Shown here piece after piece: positions 1 to 11,992 of a DNA stretch of 64,000 bases. The stretch comes from Chrysaora quinquecirrha. Taxonomy: Eukaryota; Cnidaria; Scyphozoa; Semaeostomeae; Pelagiidae. Position 1 is the first letter of the stretch. The number at the start of each line of letters is the position of its first letter. Both the position numbers and the translations under genes were made by a program. The notes beneath the pieces were generated by a model. That model was not told where the DNA came from and did not search any database. It saw only the letters and a program-made list of their open reading frames with translations. The stretch spans positions 1,160,319-1,224,318 of the forward strand of contig JACTAT010000060.1 of assembly GCA_014526335.1 (NCBI GenBank). The letters are read 5' to 3'.

Positions 1-3000
1 GAGCACTTTTTGACTGTCATGGCGGCTGAAAAAGGCATCGAATTTCAAACTGCTAAAAAATTACCAAAAACGCAATTTAGATAGAACTTTTTGTGCTTTC
101 TATGATCTTCAGGGTCTATATTTTCAGAATTTAGTTGAAAGAAATCAATGAACGTATTAGAAAGTGCAAAAATCGACCTTGAAAAGGGAGCACATTTTGA
201 CTGTCATGGCGGCTGAAAAAGGCATCGAATTTCAAACTGCTAAAAAATTACCAAAAACGCAATTTAGATAGAACTTTTTGTGCTTTCCTTGATCTTCAGG
301 GTTTATACTTTCAGAATTTAGTTGAAAGAAGTCAATGAACGTATTATAAAGTGCAAAAATCGACCTTGAAAAGGGAGCACATTTTGACTGTCATGGCGGC
401 TGAAAAAGGCATCGAATTTCAAACTGCTAAAAAATTACCAAAAACGCAATTTAGATAGAACTTTTTGTGCTTTCTATGATCTTCAGGGTCTATATTTTTT
501 AGAATTTAGTTGAAAGAAATCAATTAACGTATTACAAAGTGCAAAAATCGACCTTGAAAAGGGAGCACATTCTGACTGTCATGGCGGCTGAAAAAGGCAT
601 CGAATTTCAAACTGCTAAAAAATTACCAAAAAGGCAATTTAGATAGAACTTTTTGTGCTTTCTATGAACTTCAGGGTCTATATTTTCAGAATTTAGTTGA
701 AAGAAATCAATGAACGTATTACAAAGTGCAAAAATCGACCTTGAAAAGGGAGCACATTTTGACTGTCATGGCGGCTGAAAAAGGCATCGAATTTCAAACT
801 GCTAAAAAATTACCAAAAACGCAATTTAGATAGAACTTTTTGTGCTTACTATGATGTTCAGGGTCTATATTTTCAGAATTTAGTGGAAAGAAGTCAATAA
901 ACATGTTTCAAAGCGAAAAAATCAACCTTGAAAAGGGAGCACTTTTTGACGGTCATGGCGGCTGAAAAAGGCATCGAATTTCAAACTGACAAAACATTAC
1001 CAAAAAAGCCATTTAGATAGAACTTTTTGTGCTTTCTATGATCTTCAGGGTCTACATTTTTAGAATTTAGTTGAAAGAAATCAATGAACGTATTACAAAG
1101 TGCAAAAATCGACCTTGAAAAGGGAGCACATTTTGACTGTCATGGCGGCTGAAAAAGGCATCGAATTTTAAACTGCTTAAAAATTACCAAAAATGCAATT
1201 TAGATAGAACTTTTTGTGCTTTCCTTGATCTTCAAGGTTTATTTTTTCAGAATTTAGTTGAAAGAAATCAATGAACGTATTACAAAGTGCAAAAATCGAC
1301 CTTGAAAAGGGAGCACATTTTGACTGTCATGGCGGCTGAAAAAGGCATCGAATTTCAAACTGCTAAAAAATTACCAAAAAGGCAATTTAGATAGAACTTT
1401 TTGTGCTTTCTATGAACTTCAGGGTCGATATTTTCAGAATTTAGTTGAAAGAAATCAATGAACGTATTACAAAGTGCAAAAATCGACCTTGAAAAGGGAG
1501 CACATTTTGACTGTCATGGCGGCTGAAAAAGGCATCGAATTTCAAACTGCTAAAAAATTACCAAAAACGCAATTTAGATAGAACTTTTTGTGCTTACTAT
1601 GATGTTCAGGGTCTATATTTTCAGAATTTAGTGGAAAGAAGTCAATAAACATGTTTCAAAGCGAAAAAATCAACCTTGAAAAGGGAGCACTTTTTGACGG
1701 TCATGGCGGCTGAAAAAGGCATCGAATTTCAAACTGACAAAACATTACCAAAAAGCAATTTAGATAGAACTTTTGTGCTTTCTATGATCTTCAGGGTCTA
1801 TATTTCCAGAATTTAGTTGAAAGAAATCAATGAACGTATTACAAAGTGCAAAAATCGACCTTGAAAAGGGAGCACATTTTGACTGTCATGGCGGCTGAAA
1901 AAGGCATCGAATTTTAAACTGCTTAAAAATTACCAAAAATGCAATTTAGATAGAACTTTTTGTGCTTTCCTTGATCTTCAAGGTTTATATTTTCAGAATT
2001 TAGTTGAAAGAAATCAATGAACGTATTACAAAGTGCAAAAATCGACCTTGAAAAGGGAGCACATTTTGACTGTCATGGCGGCTGAAAAAGGCATCGAATT
2101 TCAAACTGCTAAAAAATTACGAAAAAGGCAATTTAGATAGAACTTTTTGTGCTTTCTATGATCTTCAGGGTCTATATTTTCAGAATTTAGTTGAAAGAAA
2201 TCAATTAACGTATTCCAAAGTGCAAAAATCGACCTTGAAAAGGGAGCACATTTTGATGTCATGGCGGCTGAAAAAGGCATCGAATTTTAAACTGCTAAAA
2301 ATTACCCAATTTAGATAGAACTTTTGTGCTTTCTATGAAAGGGCAGAATTTAGTTGAAAGAAATATGAACTAACAAAGTTCGACCTCGAAAACGGAGCAC
2401 ATTTTGACTGTCATGGCGGCTGAAAAAGGCATCGAATTTTAAACTGCTTAAAATTACCAAAATGCAATTTAGATAGAACTTTTGTGCTTTCCTTATTCAA
2501 GGTTTATATTTTCAGAATTTAGTTGAAAGAAATCAATTGAAAAGGGAACATTTTGACTGTCATGGCGGCTGAAAAAGTGAATTTCAAGCTACTAAAAATC
2601 GACCTTCAGGGAGAATTTAGGAAAGAAATCACGTATTAGAAAGTGCAAAAATCGAACTTGAAAAGGGAGCACATTTTTACGGTCATGGCGGCTGAAAAAG
2701 GCATCGAATTTCAAACTGCTAAAAAATTACCAAAAAAGCAATTTAGATAGAACTTTTGTGCTTTCTGTAATATATAGGGTTTATTCTTTCAGAATTTAGT
2801 TGAAAGAAATCAATGAACATGCTTTAAAGTGGAAAAATCGACCTTGAAAAGGGAGCACTTTTTGGCCATCATGGCGGCTGAAAAAGGCATCGATTTTTCA
2901 AACTGCTAAAAAATACCAAAAACGCAATTTAGATAGAACTTTTTTTGCTTTCTATGATCTTCAGGGTCTATGCTTTCAGAATTTAGTTGAAAGAAATCAA

Positions 3001-3100
3001 TGAACATGTTTGAAAGCGAAAACATCGACCTTGAAAAGAGGACATTTTTGGCAATCATGGCGGCTGAAAAAGCATCGAATTTCAAACTGCTAAAAAATTT
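1..3100 (+). repeat. 187-bp satellite array (left copy)
   Basis: About 16 head-to-tail copies of a roughly 187-bp unit. The anchor TGACTGTCATGGCGGCTG recurs at 11, 198, 385 and 573 and onward to about 3,055. Copies are mostly very similar, but those between 2,280 and 2,640 are shortened by internal deletions. The array begins before the window. The period is not a multiple of three and the short frames inside it are not conserved, so I see no coding function. The same unit in reverse orientation fills 38,990-42,890. Confidence 0.95.
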
Positions 3101-4423
3101 GTTATCTAGGAAACGACTGGGGGTGTAGCTCGGTATTTTGCCGACAAAATGGGCGTGGCTTTTGCGTTTTGGCTGTGCTCTCTTGGCGAATTTCTTTTGT
3201 TTCCCATGCTTTGCACACAACCGTCAGGCCAGGAATATTATGCTTGAATCATAGAACATCATAAAGAAATGGGGGAAATACATGCATACAAGAGGGGTCC
3301 GGGGGCATGCTCACCCGGGAAAATTTTGAAAATTTGGACTCTAAAATGCCGTGAAACACAACCTTTTCAGCTGTTGAACAACAACATTGTAATCATTTGC
3401 CTGTTTGTTTCTTGTATACACTGTATAATTTGAGACTAGTTTGATAATGCACTCTAGAGCGCTTTACAGTTTGAAATAGGACTAAACCTCTAATTTTAGA
3501 CATAGGCAGTCATTGTATTTCAATGTCGGCAGCAGTGGAAAGTGGATGCTAGTATTCGTCGGCAACTACTAAATTATAACCATTTGACGCAGCAGTGGAA
3601 AGTTTAGATGGAACTTTTCGTACTTTCATTGATTTTCAGCCCTTAGTTACTATTGCCAAAAATTCCGTTCTTCTCAAATTTGCCGACGGACAAATTGCCT
3701 GAAGTGTCACACCCTACCTTGTAGCTACGGCCCTGTTTGTTGCCTTTGCTGCCACTGAAAAAGGTATAGCATTTGGAACTGCTTAAAACTGGCCAAGAAG
3801 CAAACGAGAAAAATCTTTTGATTCACTCCACATTCTTTATATTAACACTTCTTCCACTCTTAACGCAATTCACATAAAAATCTCAAATAATGTAACATAT
3901 TTATGTTATTACATTTTGTGATAAGTAAAAATAAAAAACTCACCTGAGAAATTAGAGTTTTTCAGTTCTGCAATGATTCCAGGTATAATAAACATTTTCA
4001 TAATATGTTCAGTTTAAAATATCGTTCAATGATAACATTCCTTTAAACTCTTTTCCTGTTCCTCAGTTATTTTGTCTCAATATAACCCATAGTGCCATAT
4101 TTCCATTATGAGAGTTTTTAGCCACTTTTTCTTCAGTCCACAACTGCAAAATAAAATACAAATTACTTGCTGAAGCACATCAAGTTTTTAGGCTGTTATG
4201 TGATGTTGCATGCCCTGGGGGGGTACTTCCATTATTCAATATACTAGGTGTGCCAACCAAAAGGGTTATTTTTCAGCAACTATTTCCACACATATGGGTT
4301 TAGTTTTTCATAAAAATGTCTACACGAAGCTAGTATAGCTTGTTAATATATTCATTCTAGAACAGAAACCGTAGGTACTCAGCTGAGTTGACTGTTGGCT
4401 CGTGGAAAGTGTGGTACCCACAA

Positions 4424-4838
4424 GGGGAGCCTATTATAAGTTTGGGGCTTTGCGTTGAAGACCCCTATTTTGCATGCTGCTTATGGATTTTGCCATGCTT
4501 TTCTACGGTTTGCGGCGTCAGAAAAAGTTGCAGCTTGCATTTCTTGGTGTTTGCGGCATTTTGCACACGGCTGTGACTTTTAAGCAGAAAGAAGGCTACA
4601 TACATTTTGAATTTCACAAGGAAGGCTAGAAAACAAAGTAGGAAAAGAAACCAAGCGATCAAGCAAATAAGCGCGGGATAAATGCCGATTGACAAGCTAT
4701 TGGAGCCGTTAGTGTTAGGTCCACGAGTGATTTTAATTGGCAGTGGCTTAGCAATTAATTTGACAACAGATTGCGGCTTGGAGCTGATTTTTTTTGCTGT
4801 TTTGCATTGCGGCTTCTGGACCCCTTATAATAGGCCCC
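4424..4838. mobile_element. MITE with TIR GGGGGCCTATTATAAG
   Basis: About 415 bp bounded by inverted repeats: GGGGAGCCTATTATAAG on the left and, reading inward from the right, GGGGGCCTATTATAAG. CACAA flanks both sides (4,419-4,423 and 4,839-4,843) as a likely target-site duplication. The right-hand copy of the composite element lacks this insertion at the equivalent place, which supports later insertion. Confidence 0.7.
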
Positions 4839-4844
4839 CACAAG

Positions 4845-5540
4845 ATTCGATTGACAACTGTGAGCCGAGTGTCTTGACCACTTAGTCACACCACCAATTT
4901 TTCAAAATATCCCAAGAGTGTATGTTTCATTTCTTGCATTTTGAATTCCGATCGTCTGAATGGGAGCTGAGCCTGGGATAAAAATTGTTCAAACATGTTT
5001 TGATCATGGACATGTTTGCTGATTTATCCACATAACCAGGATGTGTATAATGATCTGGCTAGTTTTACCCATACTTATATACTTACATTTTAGGCAGGAT
5101 AGTCCATCGTAGGCCAAACATCAAAAACCAGAGTTTACAATCTGTATTATTGGCCTAATCATCATCAATTAATTCATACCATGATCATCATGATTACCAC
5201 CGGATGATTTGATTCAATTTTTTCTTGCTTGAATTTGATTCTGTTTTGAAGTCATTAATTCCAACAAATTATGCTCTTAAAGGAGATTCACTATCATCTG
5301 ACTTCTCCATTAGCTTGTCTTGGTGTTTAAAATCAACATTTCATAAGAAAATTAAAGTCAAAATAAACATGTGACATTTTATATTCCATCCGCCATCTTG
5401 TTCAACTCCAATATTATCAACCTCGGTTTCAAGATGAACATAGGCATCCAACATCCAAAATGATAGGGATTCAAGATAAACATTGATGAACATAGGGATG
5501 CCGGACGGAAAAAATCCACCACATCAAGCAAAATATCCCA
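4845..5540. other. Unique middle of composite element, no gene seen
   Basis: Single-copy-looking AT-rich DNA between the MITE and the 42-bp array. It aligns by eye, inverted, with about 37,600-38,200. No exon or RNA gene is recognisable. Confidence 0.6.
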
Positions 5541-5544
5541 CCAA

Positions 5545-6115
5545 AGTAGAGCTTATTTATCCTTTGCCGGACGCAAAAAATATCCACCACAGTACTGCTT
5601 ATTCTTTGCCAGACGCAAAAAATACCCAACACAGTAGTGCTTATTCTTTGCCGGACGCAAAAAATATCCACCACAGTAGTGCTTATTCTTTGGCGGACGC
5701 AAAAAATATCCACCACAGTAGTGCTTATTCTTTGCCAGATGCAAAAAATACCCACCACAGTAGTGCTTATTCTTTGCAAGACGCAAAAAATACCCACCAC
5801 AGTAGTGCTTATTCTTTGCCGGACGCGAAGAATACCCACCACAGTAGTGCTTATTCTTGGCCAGACGCAAAAAGTACCCACCACAGTAGTGCTTATTCTT
5901 TGCCAGACGCAAAAAATACCCACCACAGTAGTGCTTATTCTTTGCCGGACGCGAAGAATACCCACCACAGTAGTGCTTATTCTTTGCCGGACGCAAAAAA
6001 TACCCACCACAGTAGTGCTTATTCTTTGCCATACGCAAAAAATACCCACCACAGTAGTGCTTATTCTTTGCGGGACGCGAAGAATACCCACCACAGTAGT
6101 GCTTATTCTCTGACC
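5545..6115 (+). repeat. 42-bp minisatellite (left copy)
   Basis: About 13 copies of a 42-bp unit containing GCCGGACGCAAAAAATACCC followed by ACCACAGTAGTGCTTATTC. The unit is 14 codons long and lacks stops in several frames, so long open frames appear on both strands. These are period artefacts. Each unit carries the near-palindrome CACCACAGTAGTG. About 36 inverted copies lie at 36,030-37,560 and a degenerate version at 19,540-20,160. Confidence 0.95.
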
Positions 6116-6430
6116 TCTCTTTGAAAACAACTTGGTCTCGAGGACCGAGGCTGATCAAGTTTTGCACAGCAACAACATTATTTTTTTCAATCATCAAACA
6201 AAAGAAAAAGAAGTGAAGGTATTGCAGCTGCAGCTCAAAACAATGTGTTTGAGGTTTAAATTTACAATAATATAAGAATGGAAATGAAACTCGAGTAAGT
6301 ATTGCAGTTGCTTGTTAGAGCTATGATCAGAGAATGAAAAGAAAGGGTCCCTAACTGCTTAGATGTAATAGTCACACAAAGAATAGAAAGGGAAGTTGGT
6401 AGTGATGGAAGCAAATTATTGATGTCATAG

Positions 6431-7868
6431 ATGATGAATGAAGTCACAAACGATGATATTACTGATGAGGTCACAAATGAAGACGTCACAAATGATGATG
6501 TCACAAATGTTGATGTCACAAATGAAGACGTCACAAATGATGATGTCACAAATGTTGATGTCACAAACAATTCTGTCACTATAGATAACATCACAATGAA
6601 TGGTGTCTCAAATGATGATGTCACAAAAGATGGTGCTACAGTTGATGATGATGCCACACAGGATGATGTCACAAATGGTGGTGTCACAATAATTGCTGTC
6701 AAAAGTGAAGAAGTCACAAATGATGATGTCACAAACCATGATTTCGCAAATAATGATGTCACAACTGGTAATCTTACAATTATTGCTGTCAAAAGTGAAG
6801 ATGTCACAGATGATGATGTCTCAGATGATTGTCTCACAGGTGATGATGTCACAAATGATGATGTCACAGATGATTATGTCACAATTAAGGTAGTCAAAAT
6901 TGAAGATGTCACAGATGATGATGTCACAGATGATGATGTCACAGATGATGATGTCACAAATGATCATGTCACAGATGATGATGTCACAAATGATGATGTC
7001 ACAAATGATTATGTCACAATAAATGCAGTCAAAATTGAAGATGTCACAGATGATGATGTCACAAATGATGATGTCACAGAGGATAACATTGCAAATGATG
7101 ATGCCACACAAACATATATTTGTAAGATCTGTGAGAAGAGCTTCCTTCTTCCCAGGCATTGTGCAACCACAGACGCATTCACAGCCAGAAGAGATTTGAG
7201 TGTGATATTTGTCAAAGAGTTTTCAACCAACATTACTCCCTAAAACGTCATTTACAGACTCACAGCAAAGAAAAACCATTTAATTGTGATTTATGCAGCA
7301 AAACGTTTAGTAGAAACAGCACATTGGAGCAGCATCAACGCATGCACACTGGTGAACGACCTTACGTCTGTAAAGTTTGCGGAAAGAGTTACATTTCTTC
7401 TGGCAATCTTTTAACTCATCAAAGAACCCACGATACTGAAAAGCCATTTTCATGCAAAGAATGCAAAAAGGGCTTTTTTTCATTGGGTCATCTGAAGAGG
7501 CATATGATAACCCACAGTAATGAGAGAGTCCAATGCAAAGTTTGCGAGAAAAGTTTCAAAGATCCTGTCTATGCAGCTAAACATGAAGAGCTACATAAAA
7601 GAACTAAAGATTTCAAATGCGGTGATTGTTTGAAGTTGTTTATGACAAAGAAGGAATTAGATCGGCACAAAAAATTCATCTTATAGATACGTCACTTGTT
7701 TGTAATGTCTGTGGACGAAAGTCTGTTTCGAAGGAGAATTTTGAGTGGCATCGCAGGATACATGAAGGGTCTGAGGTATTTCGCTGTAAGCTTTGTTTAA
7801 AAGGATTTCATTATCATTTTAGATTGGAGGAACACAGGCAGAAAAAGCATTCAGAGATTAAGAAATAG
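6431..7868 (+). pseudogene. C2H2 zinc-finger protein with DDVTN-repeat N-terminus, frameshifted
   Basis: ATG at 6,431 opens an acidic region of about 220 residues dominated by DDVTN/DDVTD repeats, followed by nine C2H2 fingers from about 7,120 to 7,850. Examples are CDICQRVF..HLQTH, CDLCSKTF..HQRMH and CKVCGKSY..HQRTH, with TGERPY-type linkers. Such proteins are usually nuclear DNA-binding regulators. Two frame breaks are visible: one within finger 1 near 7,155-7,160, where one base appears missing, and one within finger 7 near 7,668, at a run of A. Fingers on either side are intact in alternating frames. The breaks may be homopolymer or assembly errors in a live gene, or real lesions in a young pseudogene. 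The ATG follows TAG directly, so it could be a start or follow a splice acceptor (CATAG). ATAAA-type polyadenylation words lie near 8,085. Confidence 0.8.
6435..7100 (+). repeat. Coding minisatellite, unit GATGATGTCACAAAT
   Basis: Dozens of copies of a mostly 15-bp in-frame unit encode DDVTN and variants. Units contain TGATGTCA, one mismatch from the CRE palindrome TGACGTCA, and a few contain GACGTCA. Confidence 0.9.
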
Positions 7869-7869
7869 A

Positions 7870-8800
7870 CACAATTTTTTTGTATATTCTAATTGTTAGT
7901 TTTTTTACATATTCAAAGAAATAGACACATTTTCTTTTGCATATTCTAATTATTGTAAACTTTATCAATAACCTTATTATCTGTGATGCAATAATTTTTT
8001 GTCTGTCAGAAGTCTTCTTGCAGGGTGACCCTCCCTAATATTTGAAGACAGAAATTTGTGCCCTATAATGCTGGGTTTTTCTTGTAATAAATACCTTTTC
8101 TTATTGATCGTGACTGAGGGTTGTAACAGCCTATAGGGCTGGGGAGGGGGCTGCTGCCCCCTCAATAATTTGCAAAGTCCATAGGCATGTGTTTGGTGCA
8201 TCCTTCTATGTTATTCAACCAGATTTCTAGGGCAGAGTTAGATTGGTTTTAGAAAGCTCTGGGGCACATCTCTATACATCTAAGGGTCAAGTTAAGTACC
8301 CTTTTCTAGAACCTAAGATTTTGTATTCAGACAATGGGGGGTAATTATATTCGGTAGGTCTGACAAAACGTAATTGGAAGTGGTTTTGCATTGTTGGGCT
8401 TTGTCAAGAGGCAGGGCAGGGGCAAATGCTCCTGAAACTCTCCCTCAAATGCTTTAGTGAAAGGGTTAGGTGTGCTGTCAAAATAATCTCTGCACCCTGT
8501 GCCCTCTCTTGAGTCACTGCCCATACCGAACGCCATATGTCCCTAAAAATGAATTTGAAAACCCTTTACACGTTTTCGAAGCTGAACGCCCTATGGTTTT
8601 TACGTAGACTGTCAATCTCGTTTTCAATATTGCCATAGAAACCAACTGAGCAATTGGCCTAATTTTCAATGCGAAAAATGGCCAGCCAACAACAAAATCA
8701 ATCGTTACTTTGAATCACAATGGAAGCGAAAATAGATTAATTTGAGCTTGAGATTAATTTGAGCCCCATAAAAGCTTGAGACAATATAGACAGATGAAAA
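7870..8800. other. Spacer with X-box-like site, otherwise nothing recognised
   Basis: AT-rich DNA downstream of the zinc-finger gene. I see no further exons. The last 200 bases look like a promoter for the exon at 8,804 (see 8,630-8,643). Confidence 0.5.
8630..8643 (+). promoter_or_regulatory. RFX X-box-like site TTGCCATAGAAACC
   Basis: This matches the X-box pattern of RFX factors (GTTGCCATGGAAAC type) with few mismatches. It lies about 160 bp upstream of the ATG at 8,804. RFX X-boxes are known upstream of ciliary genes. Factor binding is inferred. Confidence 0.45.
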
Positions 8801-8803
8801 AAC

Positions 8804-8939
8804 ATGGCGAAGAAAAATTCCGCTGGAAAAAGCCTTGGTCACGGCCATGACAAGGCAGAAAAAACCGATTCAGAAAGATCAAAATCTAGGCCCATGACAA
8901 GTGTGGCGTCAATCACTAATTCAGATGCGGAGGAAATCG
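8804..8939 (+). CDS. Candidate first coding exon, possibly alternative LRRC71 exon 1
   Basis: ATG in good context (AAACATGG) starts 45 codons, beginning MAKKNSAGKSLGHGHDK and ending DAEEI, then G|GTATGT in phase 1. The encoded segment is hydrophilic and Lys/Ser-rich. LRRC71 exon 2 (24,162) begins in the matching phase, so a splice from here would be in frame. Human LRRC71 also has a low-complexity N-terminus. The link is inference; it could equally begin a gene whose other exons I did not recognise. Confidence 0.4.
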
Positions 8940-9918
8940 GTATGTTATTACTTGATCGTCTGGGTTTCTGTTGAAATTGAAATAAATTTGCAGAATCTTT
9001 TATAATGCCTGTAGACCTAAATGCAGTGTACAGTGCGAGTGCGAAGTGGCAGTGAGTGGCAGATACTTTCCATTCCCAGAATAGGTAGTTTGTATTTTTA
9101 GTACACTATAGATATATGGTACTCTACAAGTTCGTGCCCTACATCTCGAAATACTTTCTATAGACTAATCCTAGATAGATATAGATAGGTAGTAGAAGGA
9201 TAGCAAGCCCATCGGAAGGAATTTGAGGGAGGGGGTTAAACAATTGAAAGGTACCATTTGGTGACGTGATGGTTTATGACATCAAGGTATTATTTGTTTT
9301 TGGAATTATTTGGGGCTCCATCAACCCCCACTCCCTTTTGATGGGCCTGGATAGGGTCCCATATTATTACTGTTTTGAGGGGCCCCTGATTTGTTTGGGG
9401 ATCACAGTATCCAGCAGAAATCAACATTCCAAATATAATAAGGCAAAAAGGTTAAGGTGCTATGGCCTTGGGTCTACGCCAACTAATTTAGATAGGAGGT
9501 CAGTGATGTTGGGGTTCAAGCCCCTTGGCCACAGGTGTGTCACAGCCAAGGTCGACCTTTTGTTAATTCATCTACTTCTGAGAACCTCACAACTAGTGCT
9601 AAACACAGCTTTTCACAATTCTCTCTCTTTTTAGTCCCTGTCTCTATTAAACTCCCCTTTTTCAAGTGAAAAATTTGAAATAAGCCCCTCATCTCTATTA
9701 AGCCCCCGTCTTATTTTGGCCACTTGAAAGTTCAGTAGTAAACGTACAAAACTAAATAAAAGTTAGTTGTTACGTGTTTGATATCCAAAATTTGTGTCTT
9801 ACAACAATTTATAACTACTTAATTATTGCGAATTTCATGTGATCCAAGGTTAAGACTTTATTTTGTGATTCATTTTCTAATGTCTGTAGCATTTGTCTTA
9901 ACAAATAAAGAACAAAAT
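8940..9918. other. No gene recognised
   Basis: AT-rich spacer. The stretch 9,630-9,715 has CTCTATTAAGCCCCC-type words that recur at 10,355-10,455 on the far side of the Helitron copy. Confidence 0.5.
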
Positions 9919-9919
9919 A

Positions 9920-10345
9920 TGCTAAATAATGTAAAACAGAACTGTTTGTATGTATGTATGTATATATGTTCGCTTATAACTCAAGAACCACTCCACGGAC
10001 TGAAAAACAAAAGGTATCTTTGTAATCGGCAGTTTCTGGAGAGTGTCCTCTGCGAAAAAAATTTTCAAAAGGTTTATGAATTAAAGGAATTCAATAATAG
10101 GTAAATAGGTAATAGAATGGAAATAAAAGCGACGGGATTCCGATTTCTTGAAGCCATGTTGACGTCAAATTAATCAACATGATTCTTAATAGTTGTACGA
10201 TTCGGCTAAACAAAAATAGATTGATACAAGAAACGATGAATACGTCAAATTAAACATGTGAATGAATTGTATCTCAGAAAAGTCTCCACTTCATTAAAGG
10301 AAATTTGAAAGAAATCAACCAGGCATCGACGGGTACCAGGGCTAG
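9920..10345 (+). mobile_element. Non-autonomous Helitron-like element, copy A (degraded 5' end)
   Basis: It shares most of its length with the better-preserved copy at 14,709-15,150, including AAAACAGAACTGTTTGTATG near the start, GTTCGCTTATAACTCAAG in the middle and the end GGGTACCAGGGCTAG followed by T. The TC start is not clear here. It has no coding capacity. Confidence 0.75.
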
Positions 10346-11438
10346 TGCTAAATAATTCATTAAGCCTCCACTCTCTAATAAGCCCCCTCTCTAATAAGTA
10401 CCCCCTTAAAAGCTTCAAAAATGAAATAAGCCCTGGGGGCTAAATAGAGCTTTTGCGGTAATTCAACATAATGATGATTCAAATTAAATTGTTATCTCTT
10501 AAAGCTCCGATTTCAGACTGCCTGTTTATTGTTTGAAGTGCTTTTGACCAGTTTTTCACCCCCTACCCTTCTTAAACACATGTTTCTGAGCAAGGGCTTC
10601 TATTAAAGAGTCCTCTGCAATTTATCAAAGAGTCCTCTGAGTGCCAGCATTTGAAGCTGGCACTCAGCGTTTCTGATGTTATCTTCATTAAGCCCCATAT
10701 AACCGCATGACGTGCAGGCTTATCAATATATCTTCATTGTGTTGCAAGTATTGAGCTGTACAATATTACAGTTTTGTCATATCGTATCGTAGCATTATAG
10801 TAGTTATTTTAAACTTCAAGGCACTGTCTGGTAGTAGGAGGTGCCCCAACGAAAAAGGGCGTTTCCAGAAATAAAAAGGGTGTGGTCCCAAATAAAAAGG
10901 GTGTGGTCCCAAATAAAAGGGCGTGGTCCCAAACCCCACCCTAAAGCATGATTCTGTCATATGAAAACATTTGCTAGATCACCCTGAGTGTGCAGAACAT
11001 TACAACGAGGATTGTTTTCAAGTAATTGGCAGAGCTATCAGATCCTTGTTTCATTTCAGCGTTTTGGAATCTGTCCACAACAAAACCAAAAAGCCGGTTC
11101 TGTTTAGACAGAAAGAGTTACCTTTCTCACTTGGACTCTTCAATTAATTTTATTGCTCTCCCCACTGTATCTCGCAAGCTGATTGGTGTTTAAAGCGCAA
11201 TGCCAATTCGGCTTCTCTTTCTGATTGGTGCATTTCGAGCCGCATCTGCGTATAAATTTCACATTGGTTTCTGACGTTCCACGTTCATACTCTGAGGAAT
11301 GACAAACGAAAAAGCTTTTAAGTATACCGGAAAATGTTTCCGCTGTTTATCGCAATCATATATAATCATTAGTATTCAAGGTATTAAAAGATAAATCACA
11401 ATCGACCTCGTAAAGTTCTTGTAGAATGGAGTGGCTTA
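10346..11438. other. Spacer with short repeats, no gene recognised
   Basis: It contains the perfect hairpin at 10,637-10,667, a three-copy tandem of GGTGTGGTCCCAAATAAAAA near 10,860-10,940, and at 11,050-11,320 an interspersed repeat also seen at 62,430-62,700 (shared GTAGACAGAAAGAGTT-type words). No exon is recognisable. Confidence 0.55.
10637..10667. other. Perfect 12-bp hairpin
   Basis: CTGAGTGCCAGC and GCTGGCACTCAG flank the 7-nt loop ATTTGAA. No function is assigned. Confidence 0.6.
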
Positions 11439-11992
11439 CACTTTTTCTTAATAAGCAACTGAACTTTTATCGAAGATCCCTCAAAGTTGCTTAAAAGTTT
11501 AGACATTTCAGCCCTCAAAGTTGCTTAACAGCTGCCTAACATTTTTTTTACCTAACAACCACCCCTGACTTCGCGGGTCAAAATCATCAACTGTTAGGCC
11601 TACAGAACGACTTTTCGGAGACAGTAAGTGGAAAAAACGTTAGCTAAAGAAATTCAACATGCAAAACATAAGAACAAACAATTTCCTAAGAAAGGTGCGA
11701 GCCTCATTTGAGGGAATAGCACATCCAAGTGGTCGTAATAATAGACGAATCACAGCAAGAAGGTTTTGTCGTTCAAGTTTGAAAGAAAGGCAAAGCAACA
11801 AAAAGTGCTCCGTGTCCTCAACACCATCGTTTGTAGGGCACATTGGGGTTAAGGTATCCTCAAAATTTTGCTTAAATTTATGAAAGTTCAATTTGCTGAA
11901 CCCCACTCTTAGTTGGGTAAGGTGGGGGTAAGGTGCGATAGACCTAGCCCTCAAGTTGCTTATTGAGCGGTTGCTTAATAAAAAATGTTGTG
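11439..11992. mobile_element. Tc1/mariner-like MITE carrying a LINE fragment
   Basis: The left end TA-CACTTTTTCTTAATAAGCAAC and a right end with the inverted GTTGCTTAATAAAAAATG define an element of about 550 bp in the same family as those at 19,563, 20,598 and 23,589. The family has CAC-TTTTTTT termini and TA flanks. The minus strand inside (11,640-11,985) encodes LTQLRVGFSKLNFHKFKQNF and a CPTNDGVEDTEHFLLLC segment. These resemble the C-terminal region of jockey/CR1-type non-LTR retrotransposon polymerases. It is a fragment without a reverse transcriptase domain. Confidence 0.6.

Larger units (their letters stand above)
1..6120 (+). mobile_element. Composite satellite-bearing element, left copy
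   Basis: Three parts in order: the 187-bp satellite array (1-3,100), a unique middle (3,100-5,540) and a 42-bp minisatellite (5,545-6,115). The same three parts, reverse-complemented, occur at 35,890-42,890. Anchors in the unique middle include CATGCCCTGGGG with GTTATGTGATGTTGCATG (4,197-4,225 here; inverted near 38,545-38,575), a segment at 3,740-3,800 matching 38,800-38,880 inverted, and one at 5,390-5,440 matching 37,620-37,670 inverted. I recognise no transposase, reverse transcriptase or replicase in either copy, so if mobile it is non-autonomous. The outer end lies outside the window. It could instead be a segmental inverted duplication. Confidence 0.75.
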
